From Chloroflexota bacterium (GTDB lineage Bacteria; Chloroflexota; Dehalococcoidia; SAR202; UBA11138): DNA of 5,364 bases. Of this stretch, positions 1-5,364 are shown piece after piece (position 1 is the first letter of the stretch; each line of letters begins with the position of its first letter). Below the pieces are notes generated by a model, which saw only the letters and a list, made by a program, of their open reading frames with translations, searched no databases and had not been told where the DNA came from. The stretch is from positions 1 to 5,364 of the forward strand of contig JADFQF010000138.1 of NCBI GenBank assembly GCA_022561955.1, in the 5' to 3' direction. The translations under genes and the position numbers were made by a program.

Positions 1-239
1 TCTCGGATGACCACCAGCGCCAGGGGACCGGCAGCGAGGCCGCCCACGTCCGACGGCAGCGATGCGCCGTAAAGTCCATGAGACTCGGAGGCCTCTCGGA
101 CTCGTTTGCGGACCTGGTCGGGAATAGGGGCGTATGGGTCGCCGTCGAGCCCTTCGTCCAGCGGCTGAAGCTCCTCCTCAATGAAGGACTTGACCCTCGT
201 TTGCAGCTTCCGAAGCTCCGGCGTTAGCGATTCAGGCAT
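1..239 (-). CDS. Acyl-CoA dehydrogenase-like protein, N-terminal part (cut by window edge)
   Basis: Reading leftward from the ATG at 239-237, the frame stays open for 79 codons to the window edge, so only the N-terminus is present. Acyl-CoA dehydrogenases are usually about 380-400 residues. The visible part fits the all-alpha N-terminal domain of that FAD family. A charged helix comes first (about residues 8-27, ending EEELQPL), then a helix beginning IPDQVRKRVREA (39-50), then HGLYGASLPSDVGG (54-67), which resembles the family's 'aGl.g..lPeelGG' turn. The catalytic base and FAD-binding regions lie outside the window, so activity cannot be judged. No in-frame ATG, GTG or TTG was seen upstream as far as about base 300, which supports this start; its ribosome site is weak (GGGG about 8 bases before the ATG). 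The gene is divergent from the acyl ligase fusion at 512, which fits a lipid-metabolism neighbourhood. The family call rests on a short N-terminal pattern. Confidence 0.62.
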   Translation of the reverse strand, partial: MPESLTPELRKLQTRVKSFIEEELQPLDEGLDGDPYAPIPDQVRKRVREASESHGLYGASLPSDVGGLAAGPLALVVIR

Positions 240-511
240 GTTCAGACCCCGTATGTAGAGGCTTTGTGGAACAGTCGAGCGATGGCCGCTGTTGGGTGAG
301 AGTCTAGCACCTGTATCCATGCGCCGCCACACATGGCGACTTAGATTCGACATGCCATAGCCTGCCGTATTACCGCAAATTGCCTTTGATATGTCGAAAG
401 TGGTGGCGCGGTAGCGGATGATGTATTGTAGGGCGGGGGCAGCCTTCTGAGATAAAATTGCCGTCACTCATAAAACATGATCCCCACGAATAATAGCGGG
501 AAGGCCTTAAC
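240..511. promoter_or_regulatory. Divergent intergenic region between the dehydrogenase-like gene and the acyl ligase fusion
   Basis: These 272 bases separate two genes pointing away from each other, so promoters for both should lie here (inference from gene order). The stretch is more AT-rich than the genes toward its right end. A possible -10-like TAAAAT lies at 453-458, but no -35-like hexamer sits at 16-18 bases from it, so I do not call a defined promoter. An 8-bp inverted pair, TTCGACAT (346-353) and ATGTCGAA (391-398), has 37 bases between its arms. A short hairpin CGCCA/TGGCG lies at 325-338. Either could be chance in a region of this size. I see no protein gene here. Confidence 0.4.
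498..504 (+). promoter_or_regulatory. Ribosome binding site of the acyl ligase fusion gene
   Basis: GGGAAGG lies 7 bases before the ATG at 512. An in-frame TAG at 494-496 sits just upstream, so no longer start is possible, and this site fixes the gene start at 512. Confidence 0.6.
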
Positions 512-3013
512 ATGAACACTTTGATAGAGCTGCTTCGGAGCTCTGCCGAGAGGTTTGGCCCGAGTCCAGCGCTGCTGATCAAGCCGGCCCTGCGGTACCG
601 CGTGTGGACTTACGACGATATGTGGCGAGATGCCGGCAAGGTCGCCTCGTTCCTACAGGACAGGGGGATACGGAAAGGAGACAAGGTACTGCTGTGGGGT
701 CCCAATACGCCCCACTGGGTGTTGGCCTTCTTCGGGGTTCTACGGGCCGGCGCCATAGGCGTGCCCCTGGATGTTCGAAGCGCCAAAGATTTCGTGGGCC
801 GCGTCGTCGAGAGCACCGAGCCCAAGCTGGCGTTCGTGTCCAGGTTCACGGCCGAGCAGGCCGACCTCGACATCCAGAAGGTGAGCCTGGAAGACCTCGA
901 GTCCATTATCGCCGAATACTCGCCCGAGCCGGCACAGGTCACAGTCGCGCCCGACGATCTGGCCGAGATAATGTTCACGTCCGGCACCACGGGAGACCCC
1001 AAGGGCGTCATGCTCTCACACGGGAACATCGCCTCCAACGTGGAGGCGGTTAGGAAGGTGTCTCCGGCCAACTCCACGGACAGGATGCTTTCGGTCCTGC
1101 CCCTCAGCCACATGTTCGAGCAGACGGGGGGGCTCCTGGTTCCCCTGAGCAGTGGCTGCCGCATAGTCTACCCAACGAGCCGTCAGCCGACGTTCATATT
1201 CAGGGCCCTTAGGGAGACTGGCATCACGATTCTTCTGCTGGTGCCGCAGGGCCTTCAGCTATTCATGGACGGCATCGAGCGCGAGGTCGAACGCCGGAAG
1301 AAGGGCGGCGTTTGGAGGGCGTTGAACCGCGTGGCTCCTTTCCTGCCTGTGATCGCGCGCCGTCTTCTCTTCGCGAACGTCCACAAGCAGTTGGGAGGAA
1401 AGCTGAAATTCGCATTGAGCGGAGGGGCTCGCCTGGAACCGGCACTTGCCCGCAAATGGGAGAACCTGGGCGTGCGCGTGTTGGAGGGCTACGGCACTAC
1501 GGAGGCGTCTCCCGTCATATCCTTCAATAGTATGGACCGCAAGGTACCGGGGTCTGTAGGCAAGATACTTTCGGGCCAGGAGGTGCGCATCGCCACTGAT
1601 GGAGAGGTGCTGGTCAAGGGGCCCAACGTCACGTCGGGCTACTGGCGGAACGACGAGGCTACCAGAGGCTTGTTCGACGGAGACTGGTATAAGACGGGTG
1701 ACCTCGGCCATCTTGACGATGACGGTTTCCTCTTCTTGAGGGGAAGAAAGAAGGACCTGATCGTCCTCGCCAACGGCCAGAACGTCTACGCCGAAGACAT
1801 CGAGAGCATGCTGACCAACCATCCCGCCGTGAAGGAAGGCGTAGTGCTGGGCATCCCGGAGGCTCGGTCCGGCGGCGAGAGGGTTCACGCCGTGCTCCTC
1901 ATGGAAGACCCGTCCGTGCCCGTGAAAGACGTAGTGGATAGCGTCAACGCAGGACTTGCCGACCACCAGCGCATCGCCGATTACACCGTATGGCCCGACG
2001 ACGATTTTCCCAGGACCCATACCCTCAAGGTCAAGAAAGGCATCGTTCTGGACGCCATAAGCGCCGCGGGAGGAGAGGCGCAAGCAGAGGCGCTGCAACC
2101 GGCCGATGTACCGTCGTCGGACGCCGTGGACCCTCTCTTCCGCGTCGTCGCTGAGGTGGCAGAGGTCCCTGTGCGCAGCGTGGAGCCGCAAAGCACCCTC
2201 GGCGGCGACCTTGGCATCGATTCCCTCAAGCGAGTCGAGCTTCTGTCCTACGTCGAGCAGCAATTCGGCACGTACGTCGACGAGTCCCAGGTAGACCCGA
2301 CCACAACCGTCCAGGAGCTCGTCGAGCTGGTTGCCCGGCAGGCGCAGGTCAGAGGCGGTGGGCTCAGGTTCTACGGCTGGCCGCTAACGGCATGGTGCCG
2401 GTTGCTACGACATGCAATCCATGTAGCGTTGATATTCCCCTGGCTTTCGAGCATGTACAAGACCTCGGTCTCGGGACTCGAAAACCTGGATGGCCTGCAA
2501 GGACCGGTCATATTCGCCATCAACCACAACGCCATACAATGGGACAGCGTCATCGTCCTGAAGAGCCTTCCAAGAGTGTGGAGGAGTCGGGTCGCCTACG
2601 CGGCAGCGGCCGAGATAACGTTCAGCAAGCTGTGGCTAATGGTGCTGGCCTCTCTGGTAGGCGGCGCGTTTCCCTTCGACCGCGAGACCGCCATACGCCA
2701 ATCGATGGAGTATCTTGGAGGCCTGCTGGATAGCGGTTGGAACATCGGTATATTCCCTGAAGGGGAGCAGACTTTGGGACAACCCATGCTGCCGTTCAAG
2801 AGCGGGGTCGGCCTCCTCGGCGTCGAGTGCCGGGCGCCGATCGTCCCAATTCGCATCGTCAGCGAGAGAGGCCCGTCCGCTAGATTCAAGCCCCTGCTCG
2901 GAAACAGAGAGGTCGTCTCCGTTTACATAGGCAAGCCCCTGGAATTATCGCCCGATACCTCGTATGCCGATGGCGCGGATCGGATCGAACAGGCCGTGCG
3001 CTCCCTAGCCTAG
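512..3013 (+). CDS. Trifunctional fusion: AMP-forming acyl ligase, acyl carrier domain, PlsC-type acyltransferase
   Basis: This 833-residue protein joins three lipid-handling modules. Residues 1 to about 520 are an adenylate-forming acyl-CoA/acyl-ACP synthetase. They carry the nucleotide loop FTSGTTGDPKG (155-165), EGYGTTEASP (325-334), the ATP-ribose aspartate in YKTGDLG (D397), GRKKDLI (411-417) and the late catalytic lysine in RTHTLKVKK (probably K506). The LSGGARLEP...EGYGTTE pattern resembles long-chain fatty acyl ligases. Residues about 538-610 are a carrier domain with GGDLGIDSLKRVEL, where S571 would carry phosphopantetheine. Residues about 615-833 resemble PlsC/lysophosphatidate acyltransferases: a hydrophobic, probably membrane-associated helix (620-647), the His motif at N671-H672, GGAFPFDR (717-724), FPEGEQT (748-754) and APIVPIRI (775-782). 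Inferred role: activate a free fatty acid, hold it on the built-in carrier and esterify it to a lysophospholipid or another acceptor at the inner membrane. E. coli Aas has ligase and acyltransferase in the opposite order without an internal carrier. The spacing from H672 to the next Asp, D678, is one residue longer than the family norm. Chain length and acceptor are unknown. Confidence 0.88.
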   Translation: MNTLIELLRSSAERFGPSPALLIKPALRYRVWTYDDMWRDAGKVASFLQDRGIRKGDKVLLWGPNTPHWVLAFFGVLRAGAIGVPLDVRSAKDFVGRVVESTEPKLAFVSRFTAEQADLDIQKVSLEDLESIIAEYSPEPAQVTVAPDDLAEIMFTSGTTGDPKGVMLSHGNIASNVEAVRKVSPANSTDRMLSVLPLSHMFEQTGGLLVPLSSGCRIVYPTSRQPTFIFRALRETGITILLLVPQGLQLFMDGIEREVERRKKGGVWRALNRVAPFLPVIARRLLFANVHKQLGGKLKFALSGGARLEPALARKWENLGVRVLEGYGTTEASPVISFNSMDRKVPGSVGKILSGQEVRIATDGEVLVKGPNVTSGYWRNDEATRGLFDGDWYKTGDLGHLDDDGFLFLRGRKKDLIVLANGQNVYAEDIESMLTNHPAVKEGVVLGIPEARSGGERVHAVLLMEDPSVPVKDVVDSVNAGLADHQRIADYTVWPDDDFPRTHTLKVKKGIVLDAISAAGGEAQAEALQPADVPSSDAVDPLFRVVAEVAEVPVRSVEPQSTLGGDLGIDSLKRVELLSYVEQQFGTYVDESQVDPTTTVQELVELVARQAQVRGGGLRFYGWPLTAWCRLLRHAIHVALIFPWLSSMYKTSVSGLENLDGLQGPVIFAINHNAIQWDSVIVLKSLPRVWRSRVAYAAAAEITFSKLWLMVLASLVGGAFPFDRETAIRQSMEYLGGLLDSGWNIGIFPEGEQTLGQPMLPFKSGVGLLGVECRAPIVPIRIVSERGPSARFKPLLGNREVVSVYIGKPLELSPDTSYADGADRIEQAVRSLA

Positions 3014-3034
3014 CCTGTGTGGTCCGCTTCTCCG

Positions 3035-3118
3035 AAGAATCGGTCCGTGGGGACGGACTCCGATCTGGTTCAAACGAAGGAATCGGAGAGTCCGGCGATA
3101 TTCAGATTAAGGAGTCGG
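3035..3118. repeat. Three imperfect direct repeats of AAGRATCGG type
   Basis: AAGAATCGG (3035-3043), AAGGAATCGG (3077-3086) and AAGGAGTCGG (3109-3118) lie in one orientation in the gap before the SnoaL-like gene. Their right ends are 43 and 32 bases apart, close to four and three DNA helix turns, so all three would face the same side of the helix. This could be an operator array, but the units are short and degenerate and could be a chance result in a GC-rich gap. The third copy ends 16 bases before the SnoaL-like ATG. Confidence 0.35.
3043..3094 (+). promoter_or_regulatory. Two overlapping, mutually exclusive hairpins in the intergenic leader
   Basis: Hairpin 1 pairs GTCCGT (3043-3048) with ACGGAC (3053-3058) around a GGGG loop. 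Hairpin 2 pairs CTCCGAT (3058-3064) with ATCGGAG (3082-3088). It continues past a two-base bulge with CGGA (3054-3057) pairing to TCCG (3091-3094), giving about 11 base pairs. The two share bases 3054-3058 and cannot both form fully. Neither is followed by a T tract, so neither looks like a standard intrinsic terminator for the fusion gene that ends at 3013. They may be a processing or attenuation element, or end protection for the upstream mRNA. Function is not shown by the sequence. Confidence 0.35.
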
Positions 3119-3121
3119 ACA

Positions 3122-3131
3122 GGCGGAAAGG
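3122..3131 (+). promoter_or_regulatory. Ribosome binding site of the SnoaL-like gene; start ambiguous by one codon
   Basis: The purine-rich stretch GGCGGAAAGG precedes two adjacent ATG codons at 3135 and 3138. GGCGG (3122-3126) is 8 bases from the first ATG. GGAAAGG (3125-3131) is 3 bases from the first and 6 from the second. Either methionine could initiate, and the protein differs by one residue. Confidence 0.5.
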
Positions 3132-3134
3132 CCC

Positions 3135-3578
3135 ATGATGGACACACGCTCAGCACTCGATGTCGCCTCCGAATACCTGGCCGGTCTATCTGAGCGAGAC
3201 GCCGACCGCATGGACGCCGTACGCTCCGAGGGGTTTTTTCTCGATTTCATTCACGGCGACGCCTTCGAGAATCATCCCCTTTCCCAGGAAGACACCCGGA
3301 TGTTCTGGCCCAACTGGTTCGTCGCATTTCCCGAGCTGGACATCGAGGTCACGCGGACCATCGCGGCGGAGGAAGTCGTCGTCGTGCAGTGGAGTTTCAC
3401 CGGCACCAACTCGGGCCCGCTGCAAAGGATCCTCGGCAAAGAGCGAATCGAGCCCACCGGCAATACCGTGCGTCTTCGGGGCGTGACCTTTCTCGACATC
3501 ATGGATGGCCTGATTCGACGGGAGACTACCTACATCGACATCGCTACACTCATGGTCGAGCTGGGGGTACAGCCTTGA
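3135..3578 (+). CDS. SnoaL-like / NTF2-fold protein (polyketide cyclase-like family)
   Basis: This protein of 147 residues (146 if the second ATG is used) has the size and pattern of SnoaL-like ester cyclase relatives. An N-terminal helical segment (DVASEYLAGLSERDADRM, 9-26) comes first, then NWFVAFPELDIEV (60-72), then the strand VVVVQWSFTGTNSGP (81-95), and finally GNTVRLRGVTFLDIMDGLI (109-127) followed by RRETTYID (128-135). The 'aFPdl.vev...vv.W...GTh.G' and 'v..rg..i....dGkI.e...y.D' layout is typical of this alpha+beta barrel family. It has no signal peptide and is probably cytosolic. The family covers polyketide cyclases, isomerase-like enzymes and many proteins of unknown role, so a specific reaction cannot be assigned; no polyketide synthase genes are visible nearby. 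Its stop codon overlaps the likely start of the transporter gene. It lies 121 bases after the acyl ligase fusion on the same strand. Confidence 0.78.
   Translation: MMDTRSALDVASEYLAGLSERDADRMDAVRSEGFFLDFIHGDAFENHPLSQEDTRMFWPNWFVAFPELDIEVTRTIAAEEVVVVQWSFTGTNSGPLQRILGKERIEPTGNTVRLRGVTFLDIMDGLIRRETTYIDIATLMVELGVQP
3563..3567 (+). promoter_or_regulatory. Ribosome binding site for a TTG start of the transporter gene
   Basis: GGGGG lies inside the last codons of the SnoaL-like gene, 7 bases before TTG at 3575. It is the main reason for choosing that TTG. No in-frame ATG or GTG was seen between it and 3704, where a start would remove most of the first membrane helix. Confidence 0.5.
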
Positions 3579-4972
3579 CAGGGGACCGAGGCCCCGCCAA
3601 TCTCGGGGAGATCGTCACGGCCAATCACGTATCCACGTCTGCAATTGAGCCGCGCCGGGCCCGGATAATCGTCTACCTGCTGGCGGCCAGCGTGGCCATC
3701 GTCATGACGGGATTCGGCATCATAATGCCGGTCTTCGCGAGAAGGCTGGACGAGTTCGGCTCCGGCGTGTCGGCGTTGGGACTCATGACGACGGCATTCG
3801 CCCTGTCGGCGTTCGTGGCCGCACCCTTCATGGGTACGCTTGCCGACCGCATCGGACGGAAGCCGCTCGTGCTTCTCTCGCTGGGCTCCTTTGTGGCGGT
3901 GAACATCGCGTTTCTGTTCGCCAGGTCCACCGAGGCATTTATCGCCGTACGTGTGGTGGAAGGGGCGCTGTCAGCAGGTCTCATGCCCGCGGCTATGGGG
4001 ATAGTCGCGGACATCGTGCCGGAGGAAGAGCGCGCTCAGCGCGTCGGAGTGGTCATGGGCGCCATGGGCAGCGGCATCATTCTCGGCCCTGTGATCGGCG
4101 GCATCCTCTACGATCTCCAGGGCTTCGAGGCCGTGTTCATGGCATCGGCGGCGATGGCCTTCGGAGCGTTCGTCTTCGCCTTAATCCTGGTGCCGGAGAC
4201 GCGAACGAGGGAGATCAGGCGGCGCGAGAAACTGCGCATGCGAAGAGAATCGGTCGACACTCAGGCCCAAAGGCAGTCGATCTGGGCCTCGATGCCAAGG
4301 CCGCTCCACCTGTTCGGCACCCTGCTGTTTATCGATTTTGTCATCATCTTCGAATACACCTTCATCGAGCCGCAGATGATCTTTTACTTCTACAACACCC
4401 TGGACTGGTCGACGATACAGTTCGGCGTCATCGTTGCGGTTACCGGAATCTTCATCGTCGTTGGCCAGGCGCTGCTCGGCAAGTACAGCGACAGGATAGG
4501 ACGCAAGCCGGTCATAGTCGTGGGGGCGCTGCTGTTCACGGCCCTGCCGGGCGCGCTGGCCTTCGTGACGTCGTTCCCGCTGATGATGGTCTTCGCCGCG
4601 GTGGCGGGCCTGGGCCTGGCTCTGATCATGCCCGCGCTCAACGCCTTTTACATCGACATGACCGCCGAGCGGCACAGGTCCAGGGTGCAGGGACTGAAGG
4701 CGTCGTCAGGCTCGTTGGGCGGCGTGTTCGGTCCGCTGGTGCTGGCCGGTGTCACGACCTTCATGACGCCCAAGAGCATCTTTCTCGTCGCGGCGGGCCT
4801 GATGCTGCTCATGACGCTGGTGGCGCTGGTAGCGCTCAGGGAGCCGCCTCGCGCTACCGAAAAGACCCCCGGCTACGATTGGCAGTGGACGGGCGGCCGA
4901 GCCGTCGTGGCGCAGGCCACGCTTCGCGGCCTCGTCGCCAGGGCGCGGGGGACGGGAGCGGCTGGGGACTAG
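3575..4972 (+). CDS. Major facilitator superfamily transporter, 12-helix drug:H+ antiporter type
   Basis: With a TTG start at 3575 the product is 465 residues. The frame is open further upstream to an ATG at 3389, but that part lies inside the SnoaL-like gene and reads as low-complexity, non-transporter sequence, so it is rejected. Hydrophobic segments fall near residues 31-52, 68-88, 97-116, 121-145, 157-180 and 186-206. A charged central loop (207-243, rich in Arg) follows, then segments near 245-268, 282-302, 312-332, 335-357, 379-397 and 401-421. The cytoplasmic loop signature appears in both halves: GTLADRIGRKP (87-97) and GKYSDRIGRKP (302-312). GSGIILGPVIGG (166-177) in helix 5 matches the antiporter motif C of 12-helix exporters, which favours proton-driven efflux over uptake. 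The substrate is unknown. A polar tail of about 44 residues (422-465) with WQW and several Arg is longer than usual. The TTG overlaps the preceding TGA as TTGA, suggesting translational coupling with the SnoaL-like gene. Confidence 0.85.
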   Translation: MTGDRGPANLGEIVTANHVSTSAIEPRRARIIVYLLAASVAIVMTGFGIIMPVFARRLDEFGSGVSALGLMTTAFALSAFVAAPFMGTLADRIGRKPLVLLSLGSFVAVNIAFLFARSTEAFIAVRVVEGALSAGLMPAAMGIVADIVPEEERAQRVGVVMGAMGSGIILGPVIGGILYDLQGFEAVFMASAAMAFGAFVFALILVPETRTREIRRREKLRMRRESVDTQAQRQSIWASMPRPLHLFGTLLFIDFVIIFEYTFIEPQMIFYFYNTLDWSTIQFGVIVAVTGIFIVVGQALLGKYSDRIGRKPVIVVGALLFTALPGALAFVTSFPLMMVFAAVAGLGLALIMPALNAFYIDMTAERHRSRVQGLKASSGSLGGVFGPLVLAGVTTFMTPKSIFLVAAGLMLLMTLVALVALREPPRATEKTPGYDWQWTGGRAVVAQATLRGLVARARGTGAAGD

Positions 4973-4984
4973 GGGTCGGGATGC

Positions 4985-5005
4985 GCTCGCAATCGCTTTG
5001 CGTGC
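4985..5005 (+). terminator. Weak hairpin after the transporter gene
   Basis: CGCAA (4988-4992) pairs with TTGCG (4998-5002) around a 5-base loop. GC/GC pairs extend it beyond a T-T mismatch (4985-4986 with 5004-5005). It starts 12 bases after the transporter stop, a usual position for a terminator. The stem is short and no run of T follows, so termination is doubtful. Confidence 0.25.
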
Positions 5006-5024
5006 AAGGCATCGGTTCGTTTAG

Positions 5025-5067
5025 TAGAATAGCTGTGGTTGTCAAAGGGTGAGCATTTCCGCATTGC
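5025..5067 (+). promoter_or_regulatory. Possible promoter elements for the tRNA gene
   Basis: Two partial signals are visible upstream of the tRNA. TAGAAT at 5025-5030 is a fair -10-like hexamer, but nothing like a -35 lies 16-18 bases before it. TTGTCA at 5039-5044 is a good -35-like hexamer, but the matching -10 position (5062-5067, CATTGC) is poor. One of these may drive the tRNA, or it may be transcribed by readthrough from the transporter gene. Confidence 0.2.
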
Positions 5068-5107
5068 CCGCCTCCCTCACATCGATTTCGTCGCAGTATT
5101 GGCGCAG

Positions 5108-5180
5108 GCCCCTGTAGCTCAGGCGGATAGAGCACCGGTTTCCTAAACCGGGTGCCCGGGTTCGAGTCCCGGCGGGGGCA
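5108..5180 (+). tRNA. tRNA-Arg, anticodon CCU
   Basis: The 73 bases fold as a complete cloverleaf. The acceptor stem is GCCCCTG (5108-5114) with CGGGGGC (5173-5179), containing one G-U pair, and the discriminator is A5180. The D stem is GCTC (5117-5120) with GAGC (5130-5133). The anticodon stem is CCGGT (5135-5139) with ACCGG (5147-5151), around the loop TTCCTAA. The anticodon is CCT at 5142-5144, which reads AGG arginine codons. A 4-base variable loop is followed by the T stem CCGGG (5156-5160) with CCCGG (5168-5172), around the loop TTCGAGT. The next bases are TTTT, so the 3' CCA is not encoded and must be added by a CCA-adding enzyme. Confidence 0.96.
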
Positions 5181-5364
5181 TTTTCTCAAACTTTCGCGTT
5201 CGCGAATTGCTCGGGAGCGGTGCTCTATACCTCGACCCGTCGCCCGCCTTATTCTTCGTCCGGATGACCTCACCTTCTCGTCTGGATTCCGCCCTTTTTT
5301 AAGGCCCTTTTGGGGTCAGCTAAAAGCACCTTACCGAAACCCAAAAAATATCAGCGCATTTCCC
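5181..5364. other. Region after the tRNA, no gene supported
   Basis: TTTT follows the tRNA directly (5181-5184), and a small hairpin TTCGCG/CGCGAA lies at 5193-5206 without a T tract after it. Either could help end the tRNA transcript. From about 5281 the sequence becomes poorer in GC (39 of the last 84 bases are G or C), with runs such as TTTTTT (5295-5300) and AAAAAA (5343-5348). I see no reading frame with a recognisable product on either strand and no second copy of the tRNA 3' end within these 184 bases. Confidence 0.4.

Noticed and set aside
346..398. 8-bp inverted repeat TTCGACAT / ATGTCGAA in the divergent intergenic region
   Set aside because: With 37 bases between arms it is too wide for a typical single operator, and one such pair is roughly expected by chance in a region of this length. 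Kept only as a note in the region entry.
370..582. 70-residue minus-strand open frame across the start of the fusion gene
   Set aside because: It overlaps the fusion gene's ribosome site and first codons and has no recognisable motif.
604..1164. Other open frames on both strands within the 5' part of the fusion gene
   Set aside because: They are shadows of the AMP-binding frame, with Arg-rich or low-complexity translations and no domain.
1259..2263. 334-residue minus-strand open frame inside the acyl ligase fusion gene
   Set aside because: It is opposite a strongly supported coding frame with intact motifs. Long antisense frames are common in GC-rich genes, and the translation shows no domain.
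3389..3574. Upstream extension of the transporter from ATG 3389
   Set aside because: It overlaps most of the second half of the SnoaL-like gene. The translated segment is rich in His, Arg and Gly and unlike a transporter N-terminus, and TTG at 3575 has a ribosome site.
4854..5273. 139-residue minus-strand open frame containing RRDSNPGTRFRKP
   Set aside because: It runs antisense through the tRNA-Arg gene, and this peptide is a well-known false product of translating the reverse strand of a tRNA. The rest overlaps the transporter end and has no recognisable domain.
1..5364. CRISPR array, insertion sequence or transposon ends
   Set aside because: I saw no regularly spaced long repeats, no transposase-like frame and no paired terminal inverted repeats in the window.

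Overview
The window comes from a GC-rich bacterial chromosome with dense gene packing. It holds the start of a leftward acyl-CoA dehydrogenase-like gene, three rightward protein genes, and one tRNA gene. The tRNA lacks an encoded CCA end. A TTG start is likely for the transporter gene, and adenylation, carrier and acyltransferase domains are fused in one protein. This would fit a Chloroflexota/Dehalococcoidia-type or similar GC-rich environmental bacterium. That placement is a guess from gene style; no marker gene in the window settles it.

Layout. Bases 1-239 (minus) hold the first 79 codons of an acyl-CoA dehydrogenase-like protein that runs off the left edge. A 272-bp divergent intergenic region (240-511) must hold promoters for both directions, but I find no convincing -35/-10 pair. 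Bases 512-3013 (plus) encode an 833-residue fusion: a long-chain-type AMP-forming acyl ligase, an acyl carrier domain with its phosphopantetheine serine, and a PlsC-type acyltransferase. A 121-bp gap (3014-3134) contains two overlapping hairpins and a three-copy short repeat. Bases 3135-3578 encode a SnoaL/NTF2-fold protein. Bases 3575-4972 encode a 12-helix major facilitator transporter. Its likely TTG start overlaps the SnoaL-like stop codon, so the two are probably translationally coupled. A tRNA-Arg(CCU) gene lies at 5108-5180, followed by 184 bp with no gene I can support and with lower GC at its far end.

How the parts may work together (inference). The fusion protein could activate a fatty acid as acyl-AMP, load it on its own carrier domain, and pass it to a lysophospholipid or other hydroxyl acceptor at the membrane. 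The divergent dehydrogenase also acts on acyl-CoA-type substrates, so the left half looks like lipid or fatty-acid metabolism. The SnoaL-like protein and the transporter form a tight pair whose substrate cannot be read from sequence. Whether they share a transcript with the fusion gene is open, because the gap between them is structured.

Nothing here is clearly a new defence, mobile or RNA system. The points most worth a second look are the ligase-carrier-acyltransferase architecture, the six-residue H-to-D step in the acyltransferase active-site motif (HX5D instead of HX4D), and the structured repeat-bearing gap at 3014-3134.
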